Assembly (NCBI GenBank): GCA_016793325.1
Contig: JAEUKI010000031.1
Location: 248,001-312,000, forward strand
Direction: 5' to 3'
DNA from: Myxococcales bacterium
GTDB lineage: Bacteria > Myxococcota_A > Polyangia > Polyangiales > Ga0077539
DNA length: 64,000 nucleotides
In this document: piece after piece, positions 8,705 to 16,901 of the stretch
Numbering within the stretch: position 1 is the first letter of the stretch
How the letters are laid out: each line of letters opens with the position of its first letter
The notes under the pieces: model-generated
Database searches by the model: none
What the model was told of the DNA's origin: nothing
Seen by the model: the letters and a program-made list of their open reading frames with translations, nothing else
Made by a program: the position numbers and the translations under genes

Positions 8705-9352
8705 ATGGATTTCGAAGCGCTCTTGCGATTCGTCGAGCCCTACCTCGACAAAGATTTTCGCCCGCCGTTGTTCGATCCGACGATCGCAGCGACGGTGCTT
8801 CCTTCCGCCGGACGAAGCCAAATGCTGCACGACCGCGTGCTGCGGTGGCACAACGGCTTCTACGTGTTCGGAGGGCTCTTGCACGTGCTCGGCTCGTGCG
8901 GGACGCCCCCCAACCACTCGATCCTCGCGTGGAACGACGCAGGCGGCTGGCGTCGCTCGTTTGGTCCGCTCACCGAGGGCTGCGTGTTCTTCGCGCAGAC
9001 CGCGTTCGGCGACCAATTTGCCTACCGGGGCGGCAAAATTGTGCGCCTGCGAGCGCTCGAGGGACGCACTGACGCGATGGCCGCGTCGCTCGACGAGTGG
9101 CTGCAGACCGTGATCCTCGACCCGGATTTCGCGCTCGACAAGCGGCTGTTCGACGCGTGCGTCAAAGTGCACGGGCCGCTTCCGCACGGGGGGCACTTCG
9201 CGCCGACGATGCCGTACGACCCGTCCCTCGCGCTCGATCCGGCGCGGATGCAGATCGCTCCGACCCGCGACTCGATGGAGACCAAGGGCGAGCTCGTTCG
9301 ATCGGGGCTCTTTCGTCGGCGCTCTTCGATGAGCTTTCGACCGGTGTCGTAG
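8705..9352 (+). CDS. SMI1/KNR4 (SUKH)-like protein
   Basis: 215-residue protein with a SUKH-like profile: LRWHNGFYVFGGLLHVLG, ILAWNDAGGWRRSFG, then GCVFFAQTAFGDQFAYRGGKIVRL. This matches the typical SUKH order of a WxxxNGF-type strand, an FG-x-DxF core and a following beta strand. SUKH proteins are often immunity proteins or general binding proteins, but no toxin gene is visible nearby, so a housekeeping or orphan role is equally possible. The start is placed at the ATG of 8705; an in-frame ATG at 8654 would add 17 residues of no character. Confidence 0.6.
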   Translation: MDFEALLRFVEPYLDKDFRPPLFDPTIAATVLPSAGRSQMLHDRVLRWHNGFYVFGGLLHVLGSCGTPPNHSILAWNDAGGWRRSFGPLTEGCVFFAQTAFGDQFAYRGGKIVRLRALEGRTDAMAASLDEWLQTVILDPDFALDKRLFDACVKVHGPLPHGGHFAPTMPYDPSLALDPARMQIAPTRDSMETKGELVRSGLFRRRSSMSFRPVS

Positions 9353-9492
9353 CGCGGGGCGGAGCCGTGATTCCGTCGCCACCGTGGCGCGCGCTCGACG
9401 CGCGACGACGACGGCGAGCGCGTTGCTGCACTGCGTAAGTGACGACGCACGTTGACGGCGCTTTCACCGCGTGCGACCGCTCGTGCGTCGCA

Positions 9493-10332
9493 ATGGGCTG
9501 GTTCGCCAAGGTCAAGCCGTCCGTCGAGGGCTCGGAGAAGGTCAGCGTCGGCGCGGGCGTGTTTCGTCGCTGCGATGGCTGTGACGAGACGCTGCTCGCG
9601 GAAGAGTTCGAGCGCAACTACGAGGTGTGCCCTCGATGCGGTCATCACTATCGGCTCGACGCCGAGCGATGGGCGCAACTGCTGCTCGATCCAGGCTCGT
9701 TCGACGAGTTTGCGCGCGGCCTCGAGCCGGGCGACCCGCTGAGCTTCACTGACGGAAAGCGCTATCCCGAGCGCGTCGCGGCCACGCAAAAGAAGACGGG
9801 GCTCGAAGAGGCGATGATCGTCGGTCGCGCGGCCATCGAGGGCCGGCCGGTGTGCGCGGGCTTCTTCGTGTTCTCGTTCATGGGCGGCTCGATGGGGTCG
9901 GTCGTCGGCGAGAAGCTCGCGCGATTGTTCGAGGTCGCTGCGGCCGAGCGGCGGCCTGCGCTCGTGCTCAGCGCGTCCGGCGGCGCGCGCATGCAAGAGG
10001 GCATCTTGTCGCTCATGCAGATGGCCAAGAGCGTGGCGGCCCGCGGGCGGCTCAAAGAAGCGCGCGTTCCATTTGTGAGCGTGCTGACAAACCCGACGAC
10101 GGGCGGCGTCGCGGCGTCCTACGCGCTGCTCGGAGACGTGAACATCGCCGAGCCGAAGGCGCTGATCGGCTTCGCGGGGCCGCGCGTGATCGAGACCACG
10201 ATCCGCGCGAAGTTGCCCGCGGGGTTCCAGCGCAGCGAGTTTCTTCTCGAGCACGGGATGGTCGACGTGATCGCCGAGCGACACGCGATGCGCGCGACGA
10301 TCTCGCGCATCCTCGGTCACCTCGTGGATTGA
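9493..10332 (+). CDS. accD: Acetyl-CoA carboxylase carboxyltransferase subunit beta
   Basis: Transfers the carboxyl group from biotin to acetyl-CoA with AccA, giving malonyl-CoA for fatty acid synthesis. The 279-residue product has the N-terminal zinc ribbon CxxC...CxxC (C27, C30, C46, C49) and the crotonase-type core (SFMGGSMGSVVGEK, SASGGARMQEG, TNPTTGGVAASYA, FAGPRVIE). The chosen ATG gives the usual MGWF-type start; an upstream ATG would add 18 residues. Its stop overlaps the folC start (TGATG), an accD-folC pairing seen in many bacteria. accA is not in the window. Confidence 0.97.
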   Translation: MGWFAKVKPSVEGSEKVSVGAGVFRRCDGCDETLLAEEFERNYEVCPRCGHHYRLDAERWAQLLLDPGSFDEFARGLEPGDPLSFTDGKRYPERVAATQKKTGLEEAMIVGRAAIEGRPVCAGFFVFSFMGGSMGSVVGEKLARLFEVAAAERRPALVLSASGGARMQEGILSLMQMAKSVAARGRLKEARVPFVSVLTNPTTGGVAASYALLGDVNIAEPKALIGFAGPRVIETTIRAKLPAGFQRSEFLLEHGMVDVIAERHAMRATISRILGHLVD

Positions 10333-11615
10333 TGCGAGCGATCGAGCGGCTGTACGCGCTGGTTCCCTCGGGGATCGTGCTCGGGCTCGCCACGGTGCGC
10401 GATGCGCTCGCGCACTTCGGCGATCCGCAGACGCGCTTTCGTGTCGCGCACATCGCCGGAACCAACGGCAAGGGCAGCACGTCCGCGATGGTCGCAGAGT
10501 CCCTCGCGCGCGCGGGTCGCCGCGTGGGGCTCTACACATCACCGCATTTGCATCGCTTCGCCGAGCGCGTTCGCTGCGACGGTCGCGAGGCCGACGAGGC
10601 TCTCTTGGAGCGCTCGATCGCGCGCGTGCTCGACGCGTCCGAAGCGGGCGCGATCCCGAGGCTCACGCTGTTCGAAGCGACGACGATCGCGGCGTGGCTG
10701 GTCTTCGACGCGATGGACGTCGAGGACGTGGTGCTCGAAGTGGGGCTCGGCGGACGGCTCGACGCGACGAACGTGTGCGACCCGGCCGTGTGCGCGATCA
10801 GCAGCATCGGGCTCGATCACATGGCGCTGCTCGGCGACACCGTGCCGCAGATCGCCCGTGAAAAAGCAGGAATTTTGAAAACAGGGGTTCCCTTCGTCCT
10901 CGGGCCGAAGCTCTCGGAGGGGCCCGCGCGAGAGGCGATCGACGAGGTGGCCTCGCGCGTCGGAGCCGTGCGCACGGACACACCAGCGCTCGCGCTCGAG
11001 GGCTTCGACGCGCTGGCGCGGGCGACCGTGCGCTCGGAAGAAGGCGGCTGGCGCGCGACGCTCGGCCTCGCCGGCGCGCACCAGCTCGACAACGCGCGAA
11101 CGGCGGTGGGCGTCCTTCGTGCGCTCTCGGTGCCCGAGGCCGCGATCGCCGAAGGTCTCGCGAGCGTCCGTTGGCCCGCGCGGCTCGAGTGGGTCGAAGG
11201 GGCTCCATCCGTGCTCGTCGACGCCGCCCACAACGCCGACGGAACGCGCGTCCTGCTCGAAGCCCTCGCGCTGGTCCATCGCGCGCGCGAGGCGCCTTCG
11301 CACGCGCGGGCGATCGTGTTCGGCGCGTCGTCGGACAAGCGCTGGCGCGAGAGCCTCGAGCTGCTCGCGACGTTTTGCCCCGAGCCCGATCGCTGGTTCT
11401 TCTGCGCGGCGAACTTGTCTCGCGCGACCGCGCCGAGCGAGCTCGCCGAGCACCGCGGCGGCGTCGCGTGCGCGTCCGTCCGCGAAGCGCTCGCGATGGC
11501 CACGCGCGCCGTGGGGCCCGATGGGGTCGTTGTCGTGTGCGGGTCGATCTTCGTCGCGGCTGCCGCGCGGGCGGTCTTGCTCGGCGAACGCGAGGATCCA
11601 CCGCTCGGGCTGTGA
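10332..11615 (+). CDS. folC: Folylpolyglutamate synthase / dihydrofolate synthase
   Basis: Adds glutamate to dihydropteroate and/or to folates in an ATP-dependent Mur-ligase-type reaction. The 427-residue product has the P-loop AGTNGKGST (42-50), YTSPHLHRFAERVR, the Mur-ligase block EVGLGGRLDATNV, SIGLDHMALLGDT, the KAGILK lysine-containing loop, and the C-terminal DAAHNADG. Length and motif order are normal. It overlaps the accD stop by one base, so it is translationally coupled to accD. Confidence 0.96.
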   Translation: MRAIERLYALVPSGIVLGLATVRDALAHFGDPQTRFRVAHIAGTNGKGSTSAMVAESLARAGRRVGLYTSPHLHRFAERVRCDGREADEALLERSIARVLDASEAGAIPRLTLFEATTIAAWLVFDAMDVEDVVLEVGLGGRLDATNVCDPAVCAISSIGLDHMALLGDTVPQIAREKAGILKTGVPFVLGPKLSEGPAREAIDEVASRVGAVRTDTPALALEGFDALARATVRSEEGGWRATLGLAGAHQLDNARTAVGVLRALSVPEAAIAEGLASVRWPARLEWVEGAPSVLVDAAHNADGTRVLLEALALVHRAREAPSHARAIVFGASSDKRWRESLELLATFCPEPDRWFFCAANLSRATAPSELAEHRGGVACASVREALAMATRAVGPDGVVVVCGSIFVAAAARAVLLGEREDPPLGL

Positions 11616-11647
11616 GCGCATCGGTGAGTCGATTTACAGCGTGACCG

Positions 11648-11662
11648 ACGGTCAGTGACCGT
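11648..11662. other. Short perfect inverted repeat after folC
   Basis: ACGGTCA-G-TGACCGT, 7-base arms around one base, lies 32 bases after the folC stop and 29 bases before the next start. It could be an operator for the downstream dehydrogenase gene; it lacks a T-run, so it is a poor terminator candidate. Confidence 0.3.
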
Positions 11663-11691
11663 GCGTCTCGAGTGCGGTACCTTCGCGCGCG

Positions 11692-12348
11692 ATGGCAGCG
11701 AACAACGTCCTCTGGATCTCGGGCGCGAGCGGGCTCGTGGGTGGCTTTGCGTTGGACCTCGCGCTCGAAGACGCGCAGTTCGAGAAGGTCATCTCGTTCG
11801 GCCGTCGACCGAGCGGAAAGAAGCACGACAAGCTCCTCGAGAAGTCCGTGGACTTCGCGGCGTTCGACGCGGGCGACGCGCCCGCGCCCTCGATCGCGCT
11901 GTGCGCGCTCGGAACGACGATCAAGAAGGCTGGCTCGAAAGAGGCGTTTCGCGCGGTGGACCACGACGCGGTGCTCGCGTTCGCGAAGGCCGCGAAGGAG
12001 CGCGGCGCGGAGTCGTTCGTGATCGTCACGGCGCTCGGCGCGGACAAAGGCTCGATGGTCTTCTACAACCGCGTGAAGGGTGAGGTCGAAGACGCGCTCC
12101 GCGCGATGGGGTGGCGCTCGCTCGTGATCGCGCAGCCGTCGCTGTTGCTCGGCGATCGCGCCGAGAGCCGGCCGGGCGAGCGCGTGGGGATCGTCCTGTC
12201 GCGCGCGTTTGCGCCGCTGCTCAGGCCGTTTGGGGGCAGGCCCATCGAAGCGAGCGACGTGGCGCGCGCGATGATCGCCGCGGCGAAGGCTCCACCCGCG
12301 GGCGTGACCGTGCTCTCGTCGGGCGAGATGCAGCCGAAGCGGGGGTGA
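11692..12348 (+). CDS. NAD(P)-binding oxidoreductase, TIP30/YtfG-like
   Basis: 218-residue Rossmann-fold protein of the atypical short-chain dehydrogenase type. It has GASGLVG at 10-16, an FGRRPSGKKHD cofactor-selectivity stretch, then IALCALGTTIKKAGS and ITERGAESFVIVTALGAD-like strands (AAKERGAESFVIVTALGADK), followed by YNRVKGEVEDAL with the Tyr-x3-Lys pair. The pattern is closest to HTATIP2/TIP30 and related NAD(P)H-binding proteins. The biological substrate is unknown. It stands alone on the plus strand between folC and the Septu-like pair. Confidence 0.82.
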   Translation: MAANNVLWISGASGLVGGFALDLALEDAQFEKVISFGRRPSGKKHDKLLEKSVDFAAFDAGDAPAPSIALCALGTTIKKAGSKEAFRAVDHDAVLAFAKAAKERGAESFVIVTALGADKGSMVFYNRVKGEVEDALRAMGWRSLVIAQPSLLLGDRAESRPGERVGIVLSRAFAPLLRPFGGRPIEASDVARAMIAAAKAPPAGVTVLSSGEMQPKRG

Positions 12349-12396
12349 TTGGGCGTGCCGTCCGCCAGAGTGGACTGTGCTACCAACGGTTGAGCG

Positions 12397-13779
12397 ATGT
12401 TTTTGCGGTCGTTGCGGCTCGAGAATATCCGAACGTTCGATCGATTCGAGCTCTCGTTCGAGAGGGGCGGCGAGCCCAGACCGTTCACGGTCATTCTCGC
12501 GGAGAACGGCTGCGGAAAGACGACGGTCCTCCAAGCGATCGCGATCGCGGCTGTTGGCGCCACTGCGGCGAACAAGCTTGTTCGAGACGCGTCGTCCTAC
12601 GTCGATCGACGAGTCGCACCGCCGACAACGAGCGACGATCTCGTGGCGCACATCCAGGCGACGTTTGGCTTCGATTCAACGGACACAGAGCGTGACCTTC
12701 CGACAGTGGACGAAGGCGATGAAGCTGCTGCGCGAACGTCCGACTTGATGAGCATCGCGTCGGTGCCGTTCGAGTCGAAGACGTTTTACGGTTTCGGCAG
12801 TTTTGCGAAGCGCCCGCTGAGTACGTCCAAGGTGGATCTTCTCGCGCGTGCGCGCGACACCGACGCGCGAGGCTGGTTCGTCGTTGGCTACGGAACGTCG
12901 CGGACGCTTCCGCCGCCGCAGTGGTTTCCCGCCATTTCTGCTCGATCGATCGATCGACTGCAGTCCCTGTTCACGCACGCGCCGTTGATCGCCACTGCGT
13001 TCGCCGATGTGCTGCGACAGCAGCTCGGCGACGATGTGTCGCGCGCGTACTCGAAGGCGTTGGCTGAAGTGCTGGTCGGTCGTGAGGGCACGGACGGACT
13101 GCTCCCGGCGAGCCTCGTCCAGCAAGTCGTTGGCTTCGAGCTCCGCGGACAAGGCGGCGTGAGATCGAGCTCGGAGCTCCTCGATGCCGAGCGCTTCGTG
13201 CTACGCGTCGGCGGCAGCGAACTGAAGTTGCCTGCCGTGTGGCTGTCTTCGGGATATCAATCGACGATCGCGTGGGTGGCGGATCTTCTCGGGCACTACG
13301 CGCTCGATATGGGGCGAGTCGTTGCTCCGAACGAGATGCGTGGGATCGTTCTTATCGATGAACTCGACTTGCATCTCCACCCTCGGTGGCAGATGCAGCT
13401 TGTTCCTTCCCTGCGGCGGATCTTTCCGAAGTTGCAGTTCGTCGCGACGACGCACTCTCCGTTGATTCTGCCGGGACTTCATCGCGGCGAGGCGATCGTC
13501 TTTCGCGCGAAAGCGGACGGGCGTGTTGCCGTTGACGAACCAGACGACGACCCACGTTTGCTGACGGCTTCGCAGCTGCTGCGTGAGTACTTCGGAGTCG
13601 AAGGTCTGTACCTCAATTCGGTTGGCAGCAAACTTCGCCGGTACGAGCAGCTCGCTGCTGTCGCTGCACGAACCGACGAAGAAGAGCGTGAACTTCAGGA
13701 GCTCAAGAGGTATCTGACCGAGCTCGGCGTCGAGCGAAGCGAGGAGGTCGAGCGCGTCAGTCCTGGAGCCGCGTTGTGA
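12397..13779 (+). CDS. AAA/ABC-type ATPase, Septu PtuA-like
   Basis: 460-residue SMC/ABC-style ATPase. It begins LRLENIRTFDRFEL, typical of the RecF/OLD/PtuA group. The Walker A is ENGCGKTT (36-43). A signature-like SSGYQSTIAW follows at about residue 285, then Walker B IVLIDELD (317-324) with HLHP, and the H-switch ATTHSP with H353. The C-terminal 90 residues are helical and acidic (EEERELQELKRYL). With an HNH partner overlapping by four bases (GTGA), this matches the PtuA ATPase of Septu or the ATPase of related retron effector pairs, which sense phage and drive the nuclease. Codons here use more T and A at third positions than flanking genes, suggesting acquisition. Function is inferred; no experiment backs it. 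Confidence 0.82.
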   Translation: MFLRSLRLENIRTFDRFELSFERGGEPRPFTVILAENGCGKTTVLQAIAIAAVGATAANKLVRDASSYVDRRVAPPTTSDDLVAHIQATFGFDSTDTERDLPTVDEGDEAAARTSDLMSIASVPFESKTFYGFGSFAKRPLSTSKVDLLARARDTDARGWFVVGYGTSRTLPPPQWFPAISARSIDRLQSLFTHAPLIATAFADVLRQQLGDDVSRAYSKALAEVLVGREGTDGLLPASLVQQVVGFELRGQGGVRSSSELLDAERFVLRVGGSELKLPAVWLSSGYQSTIAWVADLLGHYALDMGRVVAPNEMRGIVLIDELDLHLHPRWQMQLVPSLRRIFPKLQFVATTHSPLILPGLHRGEAIVFRAKADGRVAVDEPDDDPRLLTASQLLREYFGVEGLYLNSVGSKLRRYEQLAAVAARTDEEERELQELKRYLTELGVERSEEVERVSPGAAL

Positions 13780-14603
13780 TTCGGATCCATCGCGGCGCTC
13801 CGGACACGAGCGGCGCCGAACAGCTCGATGCGATTCAGCGCGTAGAACTCGCGCGAGTCCGAGCGCTCGGACGCGAACCCTCTGGCGAGGACATCGGCTC
13901 GCGATATCGCGTTGCCGCCGAGTTGCTGTGGCAACGACAGAGTCACAAGTGCGCGTTCTGTGAGAACGTCGAACAACTCCGGCGCAACGATGTCGAGCAC
14001 TTTCGCCCGAAGTCGCGCGCTGATCGGTTGCCGGGGCGAAGCGAATCACACGGATACTGGTGGCTCGCGTGGCGTTGGGAGAACCTTCTGTTTTCGTGCC
14101 GAAACTGCAACCAAGCGGCGGCAGGCGGCAAGGGAAAGCTCGACAAGTTTCCTCTCGCCGACGGAAGCGGCGTGCTCGTTGCCGAACAAGATCCATTCGG
14201 AGCCGAGCGTCACGTCGAACAGCCGCTGCTGCTCGACCCGAGTGTCGACAGCGGCGTAGAACACATTCAGTTCGTCAAGCGCGGCGGCCGTTGGACGCCG
14301 ATCGCGCGCGACGGAAGCTCGCGCGGAGCGCGGACGATCGAGGTCTGTGTGCTCGATCGCGACGATCTTCTCGAGCTGTACGACGCGCACGTCGAGCAAG
14401 AGGTGACTCCGCGTGTGGCGAGGTTCGATGCGCTGCATCCTCACTCGTCACCGGAGTCCGCGCGCGCGGTCTGGATCGCCATCGAAAACGAGCTGTATCG
14501 CTCGGGCATGGCGTTTGTTGGTCTCTCGTACGACGCGCTGCGCACGCAGGTTGATGACGACGATCTTCGTCAGTGGGGACTTACGCGCAGAGTGCCAACG
14601 TAG
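13776..14603 (+). CDS. HNH endonuclease, Septu PtuB-like
   Basis: 275-residue nuclease translated from a GTG that overlaps the ATPase stop. It has the metal and catalytic layout of the PtuB/retron-HNH group: CAFC (C59, C62), DVEHFRPKS with E74-H75, WENLLFSC (101-108), and CxxCN with C108, C111 and N112. KFPLADG follows in the place where relatives carry a K-x-FPL motif. The 150-residue C-terminal extension (after residue 125) is longer than in short PtuB proteins and may hold the ATPase-binding or target-recognition part. HNH proteins of this type cut DNA (or tRNA in some relatives). Coupling to the ATPase argues for one functional complex. Confidence 0.82.
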   Translation: MIRIHRGAPDTSGAEQLDAIQRVELARVRALGREPSGEDIGSRYRVAAELLWQRQSHKCAFCENVEQLRRNDVEHFRPKSRADRLPGRSESHGYWWLAWRWENLLFSCRNCNQAAAGGKGKLDKFPLADGSGVLVAEQDPFGAERHVEQPLLLDPSVDSGVEHIQFVKRGGRWTPIARDGSSRGARTIEVCVLDRDDLLELYDAHVEQEVTPRVARFDALHPHSSPESARAVWIAIENELYRSGMAFVGLSYDALRTQVDDDDLRQWGLTRRVPT

Positions 14604-14642
14604 ATTGGGCGAAGGGGGGACACGCCGGAGGTGACCCGCTCG

Positions 14643-15404
14643 CTACGCGAAGCGGCTCACGTGGGCGGTCGCGATGGCGCCCATGACCATGCTGACGAGC
14701 GACACGAGGCCGACCATCGCGATCTGACCGTCGATGGTGGCCGCGGCGATGCCTGCGAGCCCAACCGCGCCGAGCGCGAGCGCGGGCCACGGCGGGAGAA
14801 CCTTCGGAAGAAAGTCCTCGTCGCTGCGCCACGAGACGAACACGGGGCCCCGGAAGCGCGCGTAGTTCGAGGCGTCTCTCGTGCGGGCTCCCGTGCGATA
14901 GGTGTCGGCGTTGGGGAGCATTTCGATCTCGCCGATGACGGTGACGCGGTCGCCGAGGCGGATGAACTGCTCTTGGACGTCGCTGTTTTCGTCGCTGTTG
15001 CCGGTCTCGTAGTCGACGCGCGTCCCGGGCAACCGCGGGTCGACCCAGAGGAAGCCCGTTCCGTCGTCGAGCTGAAACGGAACGGCGGTCCACTCGTGGG
15101 TCGAATACGTGTGCGTGACCGTCGTGCGCCCCACCGTCGAGTAGCCGCTCACCGTCGTGACGCCGCGGCGCAGCAGGATGCACGGCTGTCGGTCGTAGTA
15201 GCTCATCACGCCTTGCTCGGCCTTGGCGTTGCCGACGAGCTTCACGAGGCCGGGCTTGAGCGCTTCGACCGGCGTGACGGGCAGGGATTTCAGCAGTCGA
15301 TAGTCGCTCCACGACATCGTGGCGAACTCGCGACGAAGGTGCCGAAGCACCACGAAGATCGCGACGACGACGAACAGCGGAGAGCTGACATACCAGAGGA
15401 TCAT
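14643..15404 (-). CDS. GIDE-type membrane protein
   Basis: 253-residue membrane protein: one helix at the N-terminus (3-20) and a pair near the C-terminus (about 205-245). The soluble middle reads MSYYDRQPCILLRRGVTT, then TAVPFQLDDGTGFLWVDPRLPG and VTVIGEIEM. This is the profile of the GIDE (E3 ubiquitin ligase-like) domain found in bacterial membrane proteins, whose bacterial role is unknown. No RING finger is present, as expected for bacteria. It converges on the Septu-like HNH gene and precedes no coupled gene. Confidence 0.65.
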   Translation of the reverse strand: MILWYVSSPLFVVVAIFVVLRHLRREFATMSWSDYRLLKSLPVTPVEALKPGLVKLVGNAKAEQGVMSYYDRQPCILLRRGVTTVSGYSTVGRTTVTHTYSTHEWTAVPFQLDDGTGFLWVDPRLPGTRVDYETGNSDENSDVQEQFIRLGDRVTVIGEIEMLPNADTYRTGARTRDASNYARFRGPVFVSWRSDEDFLPKVLPPWPALALGAVGLAGIAAATIDGQIAMVGLVSLVSMVMGAIATAHVSRFA

Positions 15405-15465
15405 GCGTGTCTTTCGTGAGCCGTAGAGTCGCGCGCCGTCGACGAAGGAGCCGGAGCGTAGCAGC

Positions 15466-16761
15466 TCAGCGTTGCACGGCGATGGCGCGGGCGTTTTCGC
15501 GGTCGTACGTGATGACGCCGTGCTCTCCGCCGCAGTTCCAGCAGGCGCTCCACTGGATCTCTTCGCGGGTGTTGCGGGTGTGCGCGAGGGTCATCGCGAC
15601 GCGATCGCCCGCGAGGATGAAGCTCGCCGCGTGCTTGTAGCGCTCGCCCTGACCGCTCTCGGTCGGGAGCACCCACAGCGCCGCGACGAAGCTCCCCACG
15701 GTGCTCGTCGCGGTGAACACCAAGAGCTCTTCGCCGAACGTGGGGCTCCAGCGGACGGGCTGAATCGTAAACGTCGCCTCGGGGTGGAGCGCGACGCTCG
15801 TCGCTCCGTGGTTCATCACCTCGGTGATGGCCGCGCCGGGGAGCATCGAGAAGCCGTCGCGCACCCGCGCGAGCTCGGGGATCTGCGCGACGATTTGCGA
15901 CAGCTCCGCGGTGGTCATGGGCTGCTCGCGAAACGGCGGTCGCGACACTTCGCGGGGATATTCGACGGTCGAACGCGCCCCGCCGCAGCAGCGAAAGGCG
16001 ACCTCGAGCCCCGCTTGCGCAGCGGTGGCCGTGCGTCGCGCGGCGCATCGGTGCTGCGCGGCGGGCGCGCTGTTGGCGGCGCCGCGGATCACGGCGCGCT
16101 CGGCGATGTCGTCCGCGGTCCACTCGGCGAAGCGCGTTCCCATGAGCATCGCGCCGTAGCCGCTCGCGCATTGGCCGGGGTTTTCTCCGTTGCAGCGCGC
16201 GCTGTCCCACTCGTCGCCGTTTGGAAACACGAGCTCGTTGGGCCCCTTGCACGCGCGCTCCCACTCGATCTCGCGACACAGTCGTCGACCGCGCGCCGCG
16301 CAGAGCTGCGAGGCTTCTTCGCGCGTCGCGCCCGTTCGAACGGGCTGCGATGGGTCGTTGGGGTACGGGAGCGCGTCGATGTCGAACGCCGTCGTGTCCA
16401 CGGCGTTTCCGTCGGCTTCGAGCGACGGATCTCGGCCGAGCTCGCCGGGTGTGCTCCCGACGTGGTAGCGGCCGGCCGCGACGGAGACCACTTCGCTGCC
16501 TCGGGCCGCGCGGTCCGCGACGCGGGCGCGCGCCGCGCGTTCGACGACCGTGGGCGTAAACGCGACGTGCCGCTCGCCGCCGTCTTCGCTGTTGCCTCCG
16601 GTCGCGCCGACCGAGTCGGTCCCGCCGCGGACCGTGACGCCTTGGAGGTTCGGGTTGGGTCCTGCGTCGTTGCCCGAGGGCTTGCGCTTGCAGGAGCCGA
16701 TGCTCGCGAACGACAGCAACATCACGAGCGCGCCGGTGGTTGAGCGAGGAGGCCTGAGCAC
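15466..16761 (-). CDS. Formylglycine-generating-enzyme-like (SUMF1) lipoprotein
   Basis: 431-residue predicted lipoprotein: signal peptide with Cys at about residue 24 (FASIGSC), Gly/Asn-rich linker, then a SUMF1/FGE-like domain (about 90-260). That domain has VSVAAGRYHVGS, AFDIDALPYPND, AARGRRLCREIEWERACKG and a closing VAFRCCGG. The EIEWERA block and terminal FRCC-type block are the usual FGE-sulfatase domain marks. The last 170 residues form a separate domain that I do not recognise. In myxobacteria such proteins are often non-enzymatic surface proteins; activity cannot be claimed. It lies 61 bases downstream of the GIDE gene on the same strand. Confidence 0.72.
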   Translation of the reverse strand: MLRPPRSTTGALVMLLSFASIGSCKRKPSGNDAGPNPNLQGVTVRGGTDSVGATGGNSEDGGERHVAFTPTVVERAARARVADRAARGSEVVSVAAGRYHVGSTPGELGRDPSLEADGNAVDTTAFDIDALPYPNDPSQPVRTGATREEASQLCAARGRRLCREIEWERACKGPNELVFPNGDEWDSARCNGENPGQCASGYGAMLMGTRFAEWTADDIAERAVIRGAANSAPAAQHRCAARRTATAAQAGLEVAFRCCGGARSTVEYPREVSRPPFREQPMTTAELSQIVAQIPELARVRDGFSMLPGAAITEVMNHGATSVALHPEATFTIQPVRWSPTFGEELLVFTATSTVGSFVAALWVLPTESGQGERYKHAASFILAGDRVAMTLAHTRNTREEIQWSACWNCGGEHGVITYDRENARAIAVQR

Positions 16762-16901
16762 AGCGGAGCTCCGGTATCACAACTCGCTGCGCGGCGCCCA
16801 TTTGCGTACAAATCGCTCGATCTCGCGTCGGCGTCGGCGAAGGGGGCGCGATCGGTGGGGCGATCGCTGTGCCATCCGCGCTACCTTCGTCCGCGCTCAC
16901 G

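Noticed and set aside
8705..9352. Toxin-immunity pair for the SUKH-like protein
   Set aside because: No polymorphic toxin, secretion or transposon gene is adjacent; the neighbours are a Crp regulator and accD.
10798..12651. 617-residue minus-strand open frame over folC and neighbours
   Set aside because: Crosses three well-supported plus-strand genes and has Arg-rich low-complexity sequence.
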